Positions 50,479 to 58,339 of a DNA stretch of 64,000 bases are shown here, piece by piece; the stretch's first letter is position 1; every line of letters begins with the position of its first letter. The stretch covers positions 186,001-250,000 of the forward strand of contig NZ_JBNJLK010000003.1 of assembly GCF_051195255.1 (NCBI RefSeq). Direction: 5' to 3'. The notes under the pieces were generated by a model that saw nothing but the letters and a program-made list of their open reading frames with translations, did no database searches and had not been told where the DNA came from. The position numbers and the translations under genes are program-made. This DNA comes from Falsirhodobacter sp051195255. GTDB taxonomy: Bacteria > Pseudomonadota > Alphaproteobacteria > Rhodobacterales > Rhodobacteraceae.

Positions 50479-51384
50479 ATGCTGCAACAGGCATTGACGG
50501 GTATTTCGGGCATTCTGGTAACGCCGTTCGACGACCAGGACCGCATCGCGCCAGCGCGTCTGCAGCCGATCATCGACAAGGCCTTGGCGGCCGGGATGCA
50601 CATTCCCGTGGTCAACGGCAACACGGGTGAATTCTACGGCCTGACCATGGAAGAGGCCGAGGAGATGATCCACGCCGTCACCGGCATGGTGGATGGACGC
50701 GCGCCGGTTCTGGCGGGCGTCGGGCGCAGCGTGGGCGACGCGTGCCGGCTGGCCCGTGCCGCGGCCAAGGCCGGTGCCGCCGGCCTGATGGTGCACCAGC
50801 CGCCGGATCCCTTCACCGCCCCGCGCGGCGTGAAAACCTATCTGTCCCGCGTGGCCGAGGCGGCGGACGGCCTGCCGCTGGTCCTGTATCTGCGCAACGA
50901 CGCGATGGGCGCTGCGGCCATTGCCGACCTGTGTTCGGTGCCGGGCGTGGTCGGCGTGAAATGGGCCTCTGCCAATCCCCTGCGGCTGGCCGAGGCGATG
51001 GCCGCCGCTGACCCCTCCATCGTATGGGTGGGCGGTCTGGCCGAGGTCTGGGCCCCGGCCTTCTATGCGGTCGGGGCACGGGGGTTCACCTCCGGCCTCA
51101 TCAACATCTGGCCGGAACGGTCGATGGCCATCCACGCCGCGCTGGAAGGGGGCGACTATGCCCGCGCCCGCGCCCTGATCGCCGACATGGCCCCGTTCGA
51201 GGAGATCCGGGCCGAGGAGATGAACGGCACCAACGTCACCGGGGTGAAGGCGGCGCTGGCCGCGGTGGGGCAGGATTGCGGGCCGACGCGGGCCCCGTCC
51301 GCCTGGCCCTTGACCGCGGCGCAGGACAAGAAGATGCGCGCGTTCCTTCAGGCCCACGGCCTGGCCCGACGCAGCGCGGCCTGA
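50479..51384 (+). CDS. DHDPS/NAL-family lyase or dehydratase
   Basis: A 301-aa class I aldolase-fold enzyme. The Schiff-base lysine is Lys161 in VGVKWASAN. The oxo-acid binding loop reads NGNTGEF (47-52 region), closer to 5-dehydro-4-deoxyglucarate dehydratase-like enzymes than to DapA. The usual YNxP segment is replaced by LYLRNDAMG with Tyr137 kept. With the dehydratase at 54.8 kb, a 2-keto-3-deoxy acid substrate is likely. GGAGGAG precedes the ATG. An intrinsic terminator follows. Confidence 0.87.
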   Translation: MLQQALTGISGILVTPFDDQDRIAPARLQPIIDKALAAGMHIPVVNGNTGEFYGLTMEEAEEMIHAVTGMVDGRAPVLAGVGRSVGDACRLARAAAKAGAAGLMVHQPPDPFTAPRGVKTYLSRVAEAADGLPLVLYLRNDAMGAAAIADLCSVPGVVGVKWASANPLRLAEAMAAADPSIVWVGGLAEVWAPAFYAVGARGFTSGLINIWPERSMAIHAALEGGDYARARALIADMAPFEEIRAEEMNGTNVTGVKAALAAVGQDCGPTRAPSAWPLTAAQDKKMRAFLQAHGLARRSAA

Positions 51385-51393
51385 CAGATCGAC

Positions 51394-51423
51394 GCCCGCA
51401 CCCCGACCGGGGGCGGGCTTTTT
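51394..51423 (+). terminator. Intrinsic terminator after the DHDPS-like gene
   Basis: GCCCGC plus CCCC pair with GGGG plus GCGGGC (10 bp with one bulged A, loop GACC), followed by five T residues. It lies before the binding-protein gene in the same direction, so readthrough may set the level of the downstream genes. Confidence 0.75.
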
Positions 51424-51440
51424 GCTTTGGGAGGAGCATG

Positions 51441-52943
51441 ATGAAAGCCTATCTGACCGCCACGGCCGCTTTGGCCCTCATGGCCACGGGTGCCTATGCG
51501 CAGGACCGCAACATCACGGTCGTGCTGTCGCAGAACGTGGATCTGGTGGATCCCTGCATGTCCGCGCGCCAGAACGTCGGCCGCGTCGTTTCGGAAAACG
51601 TGAACGAGATGATGGTGGAGTTCGATTATGTCGACGGCGGTCTGAAGCCGCGTCTGGCGACGGAATGGTCGCAGCTGGACGACGACACTTGGCAGTTCAA
51701 GCTGCGTGACGGCGTCAAATGGCATGACGGAACGCCCTTCACCGCCAAGGACGTGGCCTTCACGCTGGAGCGGAACAAGAACCCGAACCTGACCTGCGAG
51801 GTGGGCGGCAAGTATTTCGGCGGGATGGAGTTCTCGGTGGACATCAAGGATGACCACACGATCGACATCACCACGAACCCGCCGTCGCCCATCCTGCCGC
51901 TGCTGATGACGGTGATGCCCATCGCCTCGGCCACGGCAACCCCCGCCGATGAACTGACGCGCAAGCCGATCGGCACCGGGCCTTACGTGTTCGACCAGTG
52001 GAACGTGGGCCAGTCCATCGTGCTGAAGCGCAACCCGGATTACTGGGGCGAACAGCCGCAGGTGGAACAGGCGACCTACATTGCGCGCGCGGACAGCGCC
52101 GTGGCCGCGGCCATGGTCCAGACGGGGGAGGCCGACATCGTGCCGTCCATCGCCATGCAGGATGCGACGAACCCGGACACCGATTTTGCCTATCCAAACT
52201 CCGAAACCACCTACATGCGGATCGACACGCGGACCGCACCGCTGGACGACCGCCGCATCCGCGAGGCGCTGAACCTCGCCATCGACCGCGAGGCGATGAT
52301 CGGCACCCTTCTGCCCGAGGAGGCGCAGATCGCCAGCCAGCTCGTGGTGCCGACGACCATCGGCTACAACAAGGACATGAAGCCGTGGCCCTATGACCCC
52401 GAGCGTGCAAAGGAACTGGTGGAGGAGGCGGAAGCCGACGGCGTTCCGGTGGACACGAAGATCCTGATCGTCGGCCGGAACAACCTGTTCCCGAACGGGA
52501 CGGAAACCATGGAAGCGATGATGTCCATGTGGCAGGAGGTCGGCCTGAACGTCGAGCTGCAGATGAACGACGTGTCCGTCCACAACAACTATTTCGTGCG
52601 TCCCTTCAACCAGGACGGCGTGCCGACCCTGACCGAGGCGATGCACGACAACGCCACCGGCGACCCCGTGTTCACGGCCTATGTCAAATACGCCTCGGAC
52701 GGGATCCAGTCGATGGTGGTCAATCCCGAACTGGACAAGATGATCGCCGATGCGACGATCGCCTCGGGCGATGACCGCGCCGCGATGTGGGCCGAGGTGT
52801 TCCGCGTGGCGGAAAACGACATCATCGCCAACGTGCCGATGTTCCATATGGTGGGCTTCACCCGCGTGTCACCGCGTCTGGATTACAAGCCGACGATCGC
52901 CGCGAACTCGGAACTGCAACTGGCGCAGATCGGCTTCCGCTGA
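51441..52943 (+). CDS. ABC transporter substrate-binding protein (family 5), Sec-exported
   Basis: A 500-aa solute-binding protein of the peptide/opine family with a normal Sec signal (MKAYLTATAALALMATGAYA, cleavage before QDR). The mature protein has the segment GTGPYVFDQWNVGQSIVLKRN (in part). Two ATGs are adjacent (51438 and 51441); the second is better spaced from GGAGGAG. It probably serves the permeases at 45.3-47.1 kb, from which it is separated by gntR and the DHDPS-like gene. It ends at a strong terminator. Confidence 0.92.
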   Translation: MKAYLTATAALALMATGAYAQDRNITVVLSQNVDLVDPCMSARQNVGRVVSENVNEMMVEFDYVDGGLKPRLATEWSQLDDDTWQFKLRDGVKWHDGTPFTAKDVAFTLERNKNPNLTCEVGGKYFGGMEFSVDIKDDHTIDITTNPPSPILPLLMTVMPIASATATPADELTRKPIGTGPYVFDQWNVGQSIVLKRNPDYWGEQPQVEQATYIARADSAVAAAMVQTGEADIVPSIAMQDATNPDTDFAYPNSETTYMRIDTRTAPLDDRRIREALNLAIDREAMIGTLLPEEAQIASQLVVPTTIGYNKDMKPWPYDPERAKELVEEAEADGVPVDTKILIVGRNNLFPNGTETMEAMMSMWQEVGLNVELQMNDVSVHNNYFVRPFNQDGVPTLTEAMHDNATGDPVFTAYVKYASDGIQSMVVNPELDKMIADATIASGDDRAAMWAEVFRVAENDIIANVPMFHMVGFTRVSPRLDYKPTIAANSELQLAQIGFR

Positions 52944-52952
52944 TCCCGCCGC

Positions 52953-52977
52953 GCCGCGCCTTCGGGCGCGGCTTTTT
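52953..52977 (+). terminator. Intrinsic terminator after the binding-protein gene
   Basis: GCCGCGCC-TTCG-GGCGCGGC is a perfect 8-bp stem with a stable UUCG-type loop, followed by five T residues. It ends 16 nt before the next start, so the Ldh-type gene is expressed by readthrough or is only weakly transcribed. Confidence 0.85.
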
Positions 52978-52993
52978 CATGTCCGGAGACACC

Positions 52994-54049
52994 ATGCCAC
53001 GCATCCCACATGCCACCCTTCGCGCCTTTGCCGAAACGATGCTGACGCGCGCGGGGATGGAGGCCGACAAGGCCGCCGCCACCGCCGAGATCCTGGTGGA
53101 AGGCGACATGATCGGCCATGACACCCACGGGGTCAGCCTGATCTCGTGGTATCTGGACGCGCTGGCCGACGGGTCGATGAACGGCGTCGGCGGGTATGAG
53201 GTCGTGGCGGATCGTGGCGCCACCTTCGTCTGGGACGGGCGCTTCCTGCCCGGTGCGTGGCTGTTCACCGAAGCGCTGGATCAGGCGATGGACCGCGTGG
53301 CCACGCATGGCGTGGTGACGGCGGCGATCCGCAACTGCCACCACACCTGCGCGCTGTCGGCCTATCTGCGGCGCGTGACCGAACGCGGGCTGATCGCGCA
53401 GATCAGCTGTTCGAACCCCGGCGCGTCGCGGGTGGCGCCGTTCGGGGGACGCAAGCCGGTGCTGACGCCGAACCCGCTGGCGGTGGGCCTGCCCACGCGG
53501 TCGGATCCGATGCTGATCGACGTTTCCACCTCCATCGCGACGACGACGATGACGCAGCAACTGGCCAAGAAGGGCGAACGCTTCCCCGAGGCCTGGGCCC
53601 TGACCGCAGAAGGCCGCCCCACCGACGATCCGTCCGAGGTGACGGAACGCGGCGGTTCGCTGATGCCGCTGGGGGGGGCGCTGAAGGGGCACAAGGGCTT
53701 TGGCCTTGCGCTGATGGTGGACGTGCTGGGGCAGGGGCTGTCGGGACGCGGCCGGGCCAACACCGAAAACGGCACCTTCGCGCAGTCCGCCTTCCTTCAG
53801 GTCATGGACCCCGAAGCGTTCAGCGGCCTTGATGTGTTCACCGAACAGGCCGAATGGACGGCCGAGGCTTGCCGCACCAATCCCCCCGCCGCCGGCAATG
53901 ACGGCCCGGTCCGCGTGCCCGGCGACAGCGCCGCCCGCAAACGCCGCGAGGCGCTGGACAAGGGCGTGGACATCTCGGCCGAGCTGGCCGCGAAGCTGGC
54001 CCGTGCTGCCGAACGCGTGAACGTGGCGCTGCCCAGCGAACTCGCATGA
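52994..54049 (+). CDS. Ldh-family (malate/L-lactate-type) oxidoreductase
   Basis: A 351-aa NAD(P)-dependent dehydrogenase of the type 2 malate/lactate (YlbC/ComC) family. It shows the N-terminal helical segment with EGDMIGHDTHGVSLI, the catalytic-His region AIRNCHHTCALSAY, and the cofactor segment GGALKGHKGFGLALMVDVL (in part). The ATG at 52994 follows GGAGACACC; an in-frame ATG at 52979 overlaps the terminator. It likely acts on a 2-hydroxy acid of the same pathway. Confidence 0.87.
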   Translation: MPRIPHATLRAFAETMLTRAGMEADKAAATAEILVEGDMIGHDTHGVSLISWYLDALADGSMNGVGGYEVVADRGATFVWDGRFLPGAWLFTEALDQAMDRVATHGVVTAAIRNCHHTCALSAYLRRVTERGLIAQISCSNPGASRVAPFGGRKPVLTPNPLAVGLPTRSDPMLIDVSTSIATTTMTQQLAKKGERFPEAWALTAEGRPTDDPSEVTERGGSLMPLGGALKGHKGFGLALMVDVLGQGLSGRGRANTENGTFAQSAFLQVMDPEAFSGLDVFTEQAEWTAEACRTNPPAAGNDGPVRVPGDSAARKRREALDKGVDISAELAAKLARAAERVNVALPSELA

Positions 54050-54080
54050 AAAAGCCGCCGGAGCCTTGGGCTCCGGCGGC
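54049..54080 (-). terminator. Intrinsic terminator for the minus-strand RraA/dehydratase operon
   Basis: A perfect 12-bp stem (GCCGCCGGAGCC with GGCTCCGGCGGC) around a 3-nt loop. On the minus strand it is followed by five T residues. On the plus strand it lacks a T-tract, although it may still slow polymerase leaving the Ldh-type gene. Confidence 0.8.
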
Positions 54081-54092
54081 CGATCCGTGGTC

Positions 54093-54818
54093 TCAGCGGC
54101 CGGTCTTCTGGCGCCAGTCCTGATATTTCTGGACGTTCTCATCCTTCGTCGGGGGATAAAGGCCGATCACGGCCGCGCCTTCCAGCACCTGTTCCAGCAC
54201 GAAATCCTCGAAGCTTTCCATGCCGAGGCATTCGTCGGCCAGTTCCTCGGCCAGATGGGCCGGAACGACGATCACGCCGTCGCGGTCACCCACCATCACG
54301 TCGCCCGGGAACACCGCCACGTCACCGCAGGCGATGGGGATGTTGATGTCCAGCGCCTCGTGCAGGGTCAGGTTCGTGGGGGCGGAAGGGCGCTGGTGAT
54401 AGCAGGGCATGTCCAGCTTGCCGATGCCTTCGGCGTCGCGGAACCCGCCATCCGACACCAGACCCGCCGCGCCGCGCATCGCCAGACGCGTCACGAGGAT
54501 CGACCCGGCCGAGGCGGCGCGCGCGTCCTTGCGGCTGTCCATCACCAGCACATGGCCGGGGGGACAGGTTTCGACCGCCACGCGCTGGGGGTGGTCGGCG
54601 TTGCGGAACACCGTGATCTCGTTGCGATCCTCGCGCGCGGGGATGTAGCGGAGGGTGAAAGCCTGACCCACCATCGTCACCGGCTTTGGAGCCACGGGCA
54701 CGACGTTCTGGATGAACTGGTTGCGCAGGCCCCGCTTGTAAAGCGCCGTCGCCAGCGAGGCGGTGGAGATCTTGAGGTATTTGGCCCGCGTTTCCTCGGA
54801 CAGGACGTAGTCGGTCAT
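54093..54818 (-). CDS. RraA-like protein (HMG/CHA aldolase-type)
   Basis: A 241-aa RraA-superfamily protein. The family covers 4-hydroxy-4-methyl-2-oxoglutarate aldolases and RraA ribonuclease inhibitors. The active-site-like segment GAAGLVSDGGFRDAEGI and the metal-site VMVGDRDGVIVVP suggest an aldolase/oxaloacetate-decarboxylase type. The ATG at 54818 has GGAG 6 nt upstream; an ATG at 54830 is less likely. It follows the dehydratase in one operon, so it may cleave the product or a side product of the pathway. Confidence 0.85.
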   Translation of the reverse strand: MTDYVLSEETRAKYLKISTASLATALYKRGLRNQFIQNVVPVAPKPVTMVGQAFTLRYIPAREDRNEITVFRNADHPQRVAVETCPPGHVLVMDSRKDARAASAGSILVTRLAMRGAAGLVSDGGFRDAEGIGKLDMPCYHQRPSAPTNLTLHEALDINIPIACGDVAVFPGDVMVGDRDGVIVVPAHLAEELADECLGMESFEDFVLEQVLEGAAVIGLYPPTKDENVQKYQDWRQKTGR

Positions 54819-54830
54819 GGTCGGCTCCAT

Positions 54831-56564
54831 TCAGAAGATGTCGGGCTGGCGGACCGGGCCGCCGAACGAGGTTTCAAGAAAGTCGAAGTCGCAGCCCTTG
54901 TCGGCCTGCGTCACGTGGCGCGAGAACATCCAGCCCCAGCCGCGCTGGTAATGCGGTTCCGGCGCGACCCATGCCGCGCGGCGGCGTTCCAGCTCCGCCT
55001 CGTCCACCAGCATGTCGAGGGTGCGGTTCGGCAGGTCCATCCGCACGATGTCGCCCGTCTTCAGCAGGGCCAGCGGGCCGCCGACGAAGCTTTCCGGCGC
55101 GACGTGCAGGATGCAGGCGCCATAAGAGGTGCCGGACATCCGCGCGTCGGAAATGCGCAGCATGTCGCGATGGCCCTGCTTGATCAGCGCCTTCGGGATC
55201 GGCAGCATCCCCCATTCGGGGAAGCCGGGACCGCCCTGCGGGCCGGCATTGCGCAGGACCAGCACATGATCCGGCGTCACCTCCAGATTTTCGTCGTCGA
55301 TGGCCTTCTTCATCTCGGGGTAGCTGTCGAAGACCAGCGCGGGGCCCTGGTGGACATGGTATTTCGGATCGCAGGCCGCGGGCTTGATCACGGCCCCGGC
55401 GGGGCAGAGGTTGCCGCGCAGCACGGCCAGAGAGCCTTCGGCATAGACCGGATTCGACAGGGGGCGGATCACGTCGTCGTTGTAGACGACCGCGCCTTCC
55501 AGGTTTTCCGCCATCGTCTTGCCGGTCACGGTCATCACCGAACCGTCCAGACGATCCTCCATCTGCTTCATCAGCGCGCGCAGGCCACCGGCATAGAAGA
55601 AGTCCTCCATCAGGTAGTCCTTGCCCGAGGGGCGGACATTGGCGATCAGGGGCGTCGTGCGGCCCAGATCGTCCAGATCGTCCAGCGTCAGGTCCACGCC
55701 CGCGCGGCGCGCCATGGCGATCAGGTGGACCACGGCGTTGGTGGAACAGCCGGTGGCCATGGCCACGATGGCCGCGTTCCGGCACGCGGCGGCGGTGATG
55801 ATCTTGTCGGGGGTCAGATCCTCCCACACCATCTGCACGATGCGGCGGCCGCAATCGGCGCCCATGCGCTGGTGGTTGGCGTCGACGGCGGGGATGGACG
55901 ACGCGCCGGGCAGCGTCAGCCCCATGGCGTCGGTGATCGCCGTCATGGTGGACGCGGTGCCCATCGTCATGCAGGTGCCGGCCGACCGGGCGATGCCGCC
56001 CTGCACCCCGATCCATTCGGCATCGGAGATGTTGCCCGCGCGACGTTCATCCCAGTATTTCCATGCGTCCGACCCCGAGCCGAGGATGCGGCCCGCATAG
56101 TTCCCGCGCAGCATCGGGCCGGCGGGCAGGTAGATCATCGGCACGCCCGCGCTGATAGCCCCCATCACCAGACCGGGGGTGGTCTTGTCGCAGCCGCCCA
56201 TCAGCACCACGCCGTCCAGCGGGTGCGAACGGATCATCTCCTCCGTCTCCATCGCCAGCATGTTGCGGTACAGCATCGACGTGGGCTTGGTGAAGCTTTC
56301 ATCCACCGACAGCGAAGGCAGTTCGACCGGGAAGCCGCCCGCCTGCAACACGCCGCGCTTCACGTCCTGCGCCCGTTCCTTGAAGTGGGAATGGCAGGAG
56401 TTCAACTCGGACCAGGTGTTGAGGATGCCGATGATCGGCTTGTCGCGGAAATCCTCCTCGGAATAGCCAAGCTGCATCAGCCGCGAGCGGTGCCCGAAGC
56501 TGCGCAAATCATCCGGGGCGAACCAGCGGGCCGAGCGCAGATCGGCTGGGGTCTTGCGGGTCAT
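54831..56564 (-). CDS. IlvD/Edd-family sugar-acid dehydratase
   Basis: A 577-aa iron-sulfur dehydratase. The three cluster-associated cysteines are Cys57 (NSCHSHF), Cys125 (GGCDKTTPG) and Cys198 (GTCMTMGTAS). Length and the N-terminal form RSARWFAPDDLRSFGHRSR (in part) fit L-arabinonate/D-xylonate-type dehydratases rather than biosynthetic IlvD. It would turn an aldonic acid into a 2-keto-3-deoxy acid. The start MTRKTP is preceded by CAGGA. A promoter with an embedded GntR-type motif lies about 110 nt upstream. Confidence 0.9.
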   Translation of the reverse strand: MTRKTPADLRSARWFAPDDLRSFGHRSRLMQLGYSEEDFRDKPIIGILNTWSELNSCHSHFKERAQDVKRGVLQAGGFPVELPSLSVDESFTKPTSMLYRNMLAMETEEMIRSHPLDGVVLMGGCDKTTPGLVMGAISAGVPMIYLPAGPMLRGNYAGRILGSGSDAWKYWDERRAGNISDAEWIGVQGGIARSAGTCMTMGTASTMTAITDAMGLTLPGASSIPAVDANHQRMGADCGRRIVQMVWEDLTPDKIITAAACRNAAIVAMATGCSTNAVVHLIAMARRAGVDLTLDDLDDLGRTTPLIANVRPSGKDYLMEDFFYAGGLRALMKQMEDRLDGSVMTVTGKTMAENLEGAVVYNDDVIRPLSNPVYAEGSLAVLRGNLCPAGAVIKPAACDPKYHVHQGPALVFDSYPEMKKAIDDENLEVTPDHVLVLRNAGPQGGPGFPEWGMLPIPKALIKQGHRDMLRISDARMSGTSYGACILHVAPESFVGGPLALLKTGDIVRMDLPNRTLDMLVDEAELERRRAAWVAPEPHYQRGWGWMFSRHVTQADKGCDFDFLETSFGGPVRQPDIF

Positions 56565-56670
56565 GGTGGTGTCCTGTCTCGTCCGGAGGAACATGACGGC
56601 GGGCCTCGCGACCATCTTGATGGTCGTCATCCCTCGAGTCGGACCTCCTCCCAAAGTCCGATGTAAAAGG

Positions 56671-56698
56671 ATACTAATATATAAGAAGATGGTGTCAA
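56671..56698 (-). promoter_or_regulatory. Candidate promoter of the dehydratase operon
   Basis: On the minus strand TTGACA (56693-56698) and TAGTAT (56671-56676) are separated by 16 nt. The spacer and -10 overlap the repeated 14-bp motif. Confidence 0.6.
56674..56687 (+). promoter_or_regulatory. Candidate GntR operator, copy 3 (dehydratase promoter)
   Basis: CTAATATATAAGAA, identical to the copies at 45177 and 50417. It lies between the -35 and -10 elements of the minus-strand promoter, a usual place for a repressor. Confidence 0.65.
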
Positions 56699-56807
56699 TC
56701 GGCTGTTTGCGCTGATGGCGCGTTCTTCAGGCTGTCGGCCGCACGGCCATGTTCACGGACCTTTCGTTCTACGGCGGCGTTTCCTTTCCAGCCGCGAAGG
56801 AGAGACC

Positions 56808-57476
56808 ATGTGCAACCTGTATTCCCAATCCGCCAGTCAGGACGAGGTGCGACAGACCGCTGAAGACTTCGAGATCATCGACTGGACGGGCAACCTGGCG
56901 CCGCAGCCCGGCATCTATCCCGATTACGCGGCGCCCGTCCTGCGCAACGGGGGTGAGGGGATGGAGTTGGCGATGGCGCGCTGGGGGATGCCGACGCCGC
57001 CGCGTTATCTGACGGGCAAGCGCACCGATCCGGGGGTGACGAACGTGCGGCGCGTGGATTCACCCCATTGGCGGCGCTGGCTGGGGCCGGAGCATCGCTG
57101 CCTTGTGCCCTTTACAAGCTTTTCCGAAATGGACGGACGTCCGGGGGCCGCGCGCAACCATCCGGTCTGGTTCGCGCTGGACGACACGCGTCCGCTGGCC
57201 TTCTTCGCCGGCATCCGGACGCGCTGGACCTCGGTCCGCAAGCTGAAGGACGGGGAAACGACGGACGAGTTGTTCGCCTTCCTGACCTCCGACCCGAATC
57301 GAGAGGTGGGGGAGGTGCACCCGAAGGCCATGCCCGTGATCCTGACCACGCCCGAGGAGTGGGCAATCTGGATGACCGCCCCGGCGCCCGAGGCCCTGCG
57401 CCTTCAGCGCCCCTTGCCCGATGGCCGCCTGCACATCGTGGCCGAAGGCGTGCGCGAGGATGGTCGCCCCGCCTAG
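56808..57476 (+). CDS. SRAP-family protein (YedK/HMCES-like abasic-site shield)
   Basis: A 222-aa SOS-response-associated-peptidase family protein that crosslinks to abasic sites in single-stranded DNA. The catalytic Cys2 is present directly after Met1. Asn79, Glu107 and His171 (in EVHPKAMPV) fit the other active-site positions. The usual HxRMPV is HPKAMPV here. GAAGGAGA precedes the ATG. It is divergent from the dehydratase operon and converges with the membrane protein gene, overlapping by 4 nt. No LexA box was seen upstream. Confidence 0.9.
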   Translation: MCNLYSQSASQDEVRQTAEDFEIIDWTGNLAPQPGIYPDYAAPVLRNGGEGMELAMARWGMPTPPRYLTGKRTDPGVTNVRRVDSPHWRRWLGPEHRCLVPFTSFSEMDGRPGAARNHPVWFALDDTRPLAFFAGIRTRWTSVRKLKDGETTDELFAFLTSDPNREVGEVHPKAMPVILTTPEEWAIWMTAPAPEALRLQRPLPDGRLHIVAEGVREDGRPA

Positions 57477-58267
57477 CCCTTGAACCAGCGCAGGGCGTTC
57501 ACCGCCGCATCCGCCAGATCGCCCCCACGGGCGACGTAATGTTCCGGCACGGCGAAACGGCCGGTGCCGGGTGCTTCGATCTCTGCCGCAAGGGCGTTTA
57601 CCAAGCGGCGCAGGCGGTGCTGGTGCAGGCCAAGGCGCCGCTGGATCGGGTCCGTGACGATCCCCGCGAAGGTGGCCATCACGGCCAGCACCAGAACCAG
57701 CGCGGCGCCGGTCAGAAGAACCGTGGACAGTGGCACCCGCGACGGGAAGGCCGAATACCACACCGCGCCCAGCGCACCCCCCAGCGGGAAGGAGGCCACG
57801 GCCGCCCCCTGCGCCATGACGGCGGCAAGGGCCGGGGCGAGCGACAGCACCCCCGGCGTCAGGGACTTGAACGTGACCGCGCCGAAGCCGATCGTGCCGA
57901 CGGTGGTCGCGATCTCGTTCGTGGCGTTGCGCGTCGCGACATAGTCGTCGATGGCGCCCAGCGGGATCAGCCCCAGCGGTTCCAGCAGGTCCCGGTGCAG
58001 GCGGCGGTCCAGTTCGGCCGCAAGCGCGGTGCGGAACATCAGCGGACGGGCGGTGACCCAGCGGGCGGCGCGGGGCAGGCGAACCCAGGCCAGCAGGGCG
58101 CCCGCCAGCTTCTGGATCAGGAACAGCGGCGCCAGCGTCACGTTGGCGGGCGCGCGCAGCAGGTCCCAGCCGACCGCATGGCGGTGCAGCTTGATGCTGC
58201 CCCAAAGGCTGAAGTTCCGCGCCGTGAACGCCTCTACGGCGGCCGCGCGATCATTTGCGGTCTGCAT
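57473..58267 (-). CDS. Membrane protein of unknown function
   Basis: A 264-aa protein with a charged N-terminal part (AFTARNFSLWGSIKLHRHAVGWDLLRAPANV, described as a landmark at about residues 12-42) and hydrophobic segments near residues 45-60, 140-165 and 180-210. I do not recognise a characterised family; similar proteins seem restricted to Rhodobacterales. The start at 58267 has GAGGGGG upstream; other in-frame ATGs lie at 58279 and 58288. Function cannot be given. Confidence 0.65.
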   Translation of the reverse strand: MQTANDRAAAVEAFTARNFSLWGSIKLHRHAVGWDLLRAPANVTLAPLFLIQKLAGALLAWVRLPRAARWVTARPLMFRTALAAELDRRLHRDLLEPLGLIPLGAIDDYVATRNATNEIATTVGTIGFGAVTFKSLTPGVLSLAPALAAVMAQGAAVASFPLGGALGAVWYSAFPSRVPLSTVLLTGAALVLVLAVMATFAGIVTDPIQRRLGLHQHRLRRLVNALAAEIEAPGTGRFAVPEHYVARGGDLADAAVNALRWFKG

Positions 58268-58339
58268 CGGCCCCCTCATCTTCGTCACGATGCGATGAAC
58301 TTGGGCCCGCCGCCGTGGAGAGGCAAGCCCGGGGGGGCG

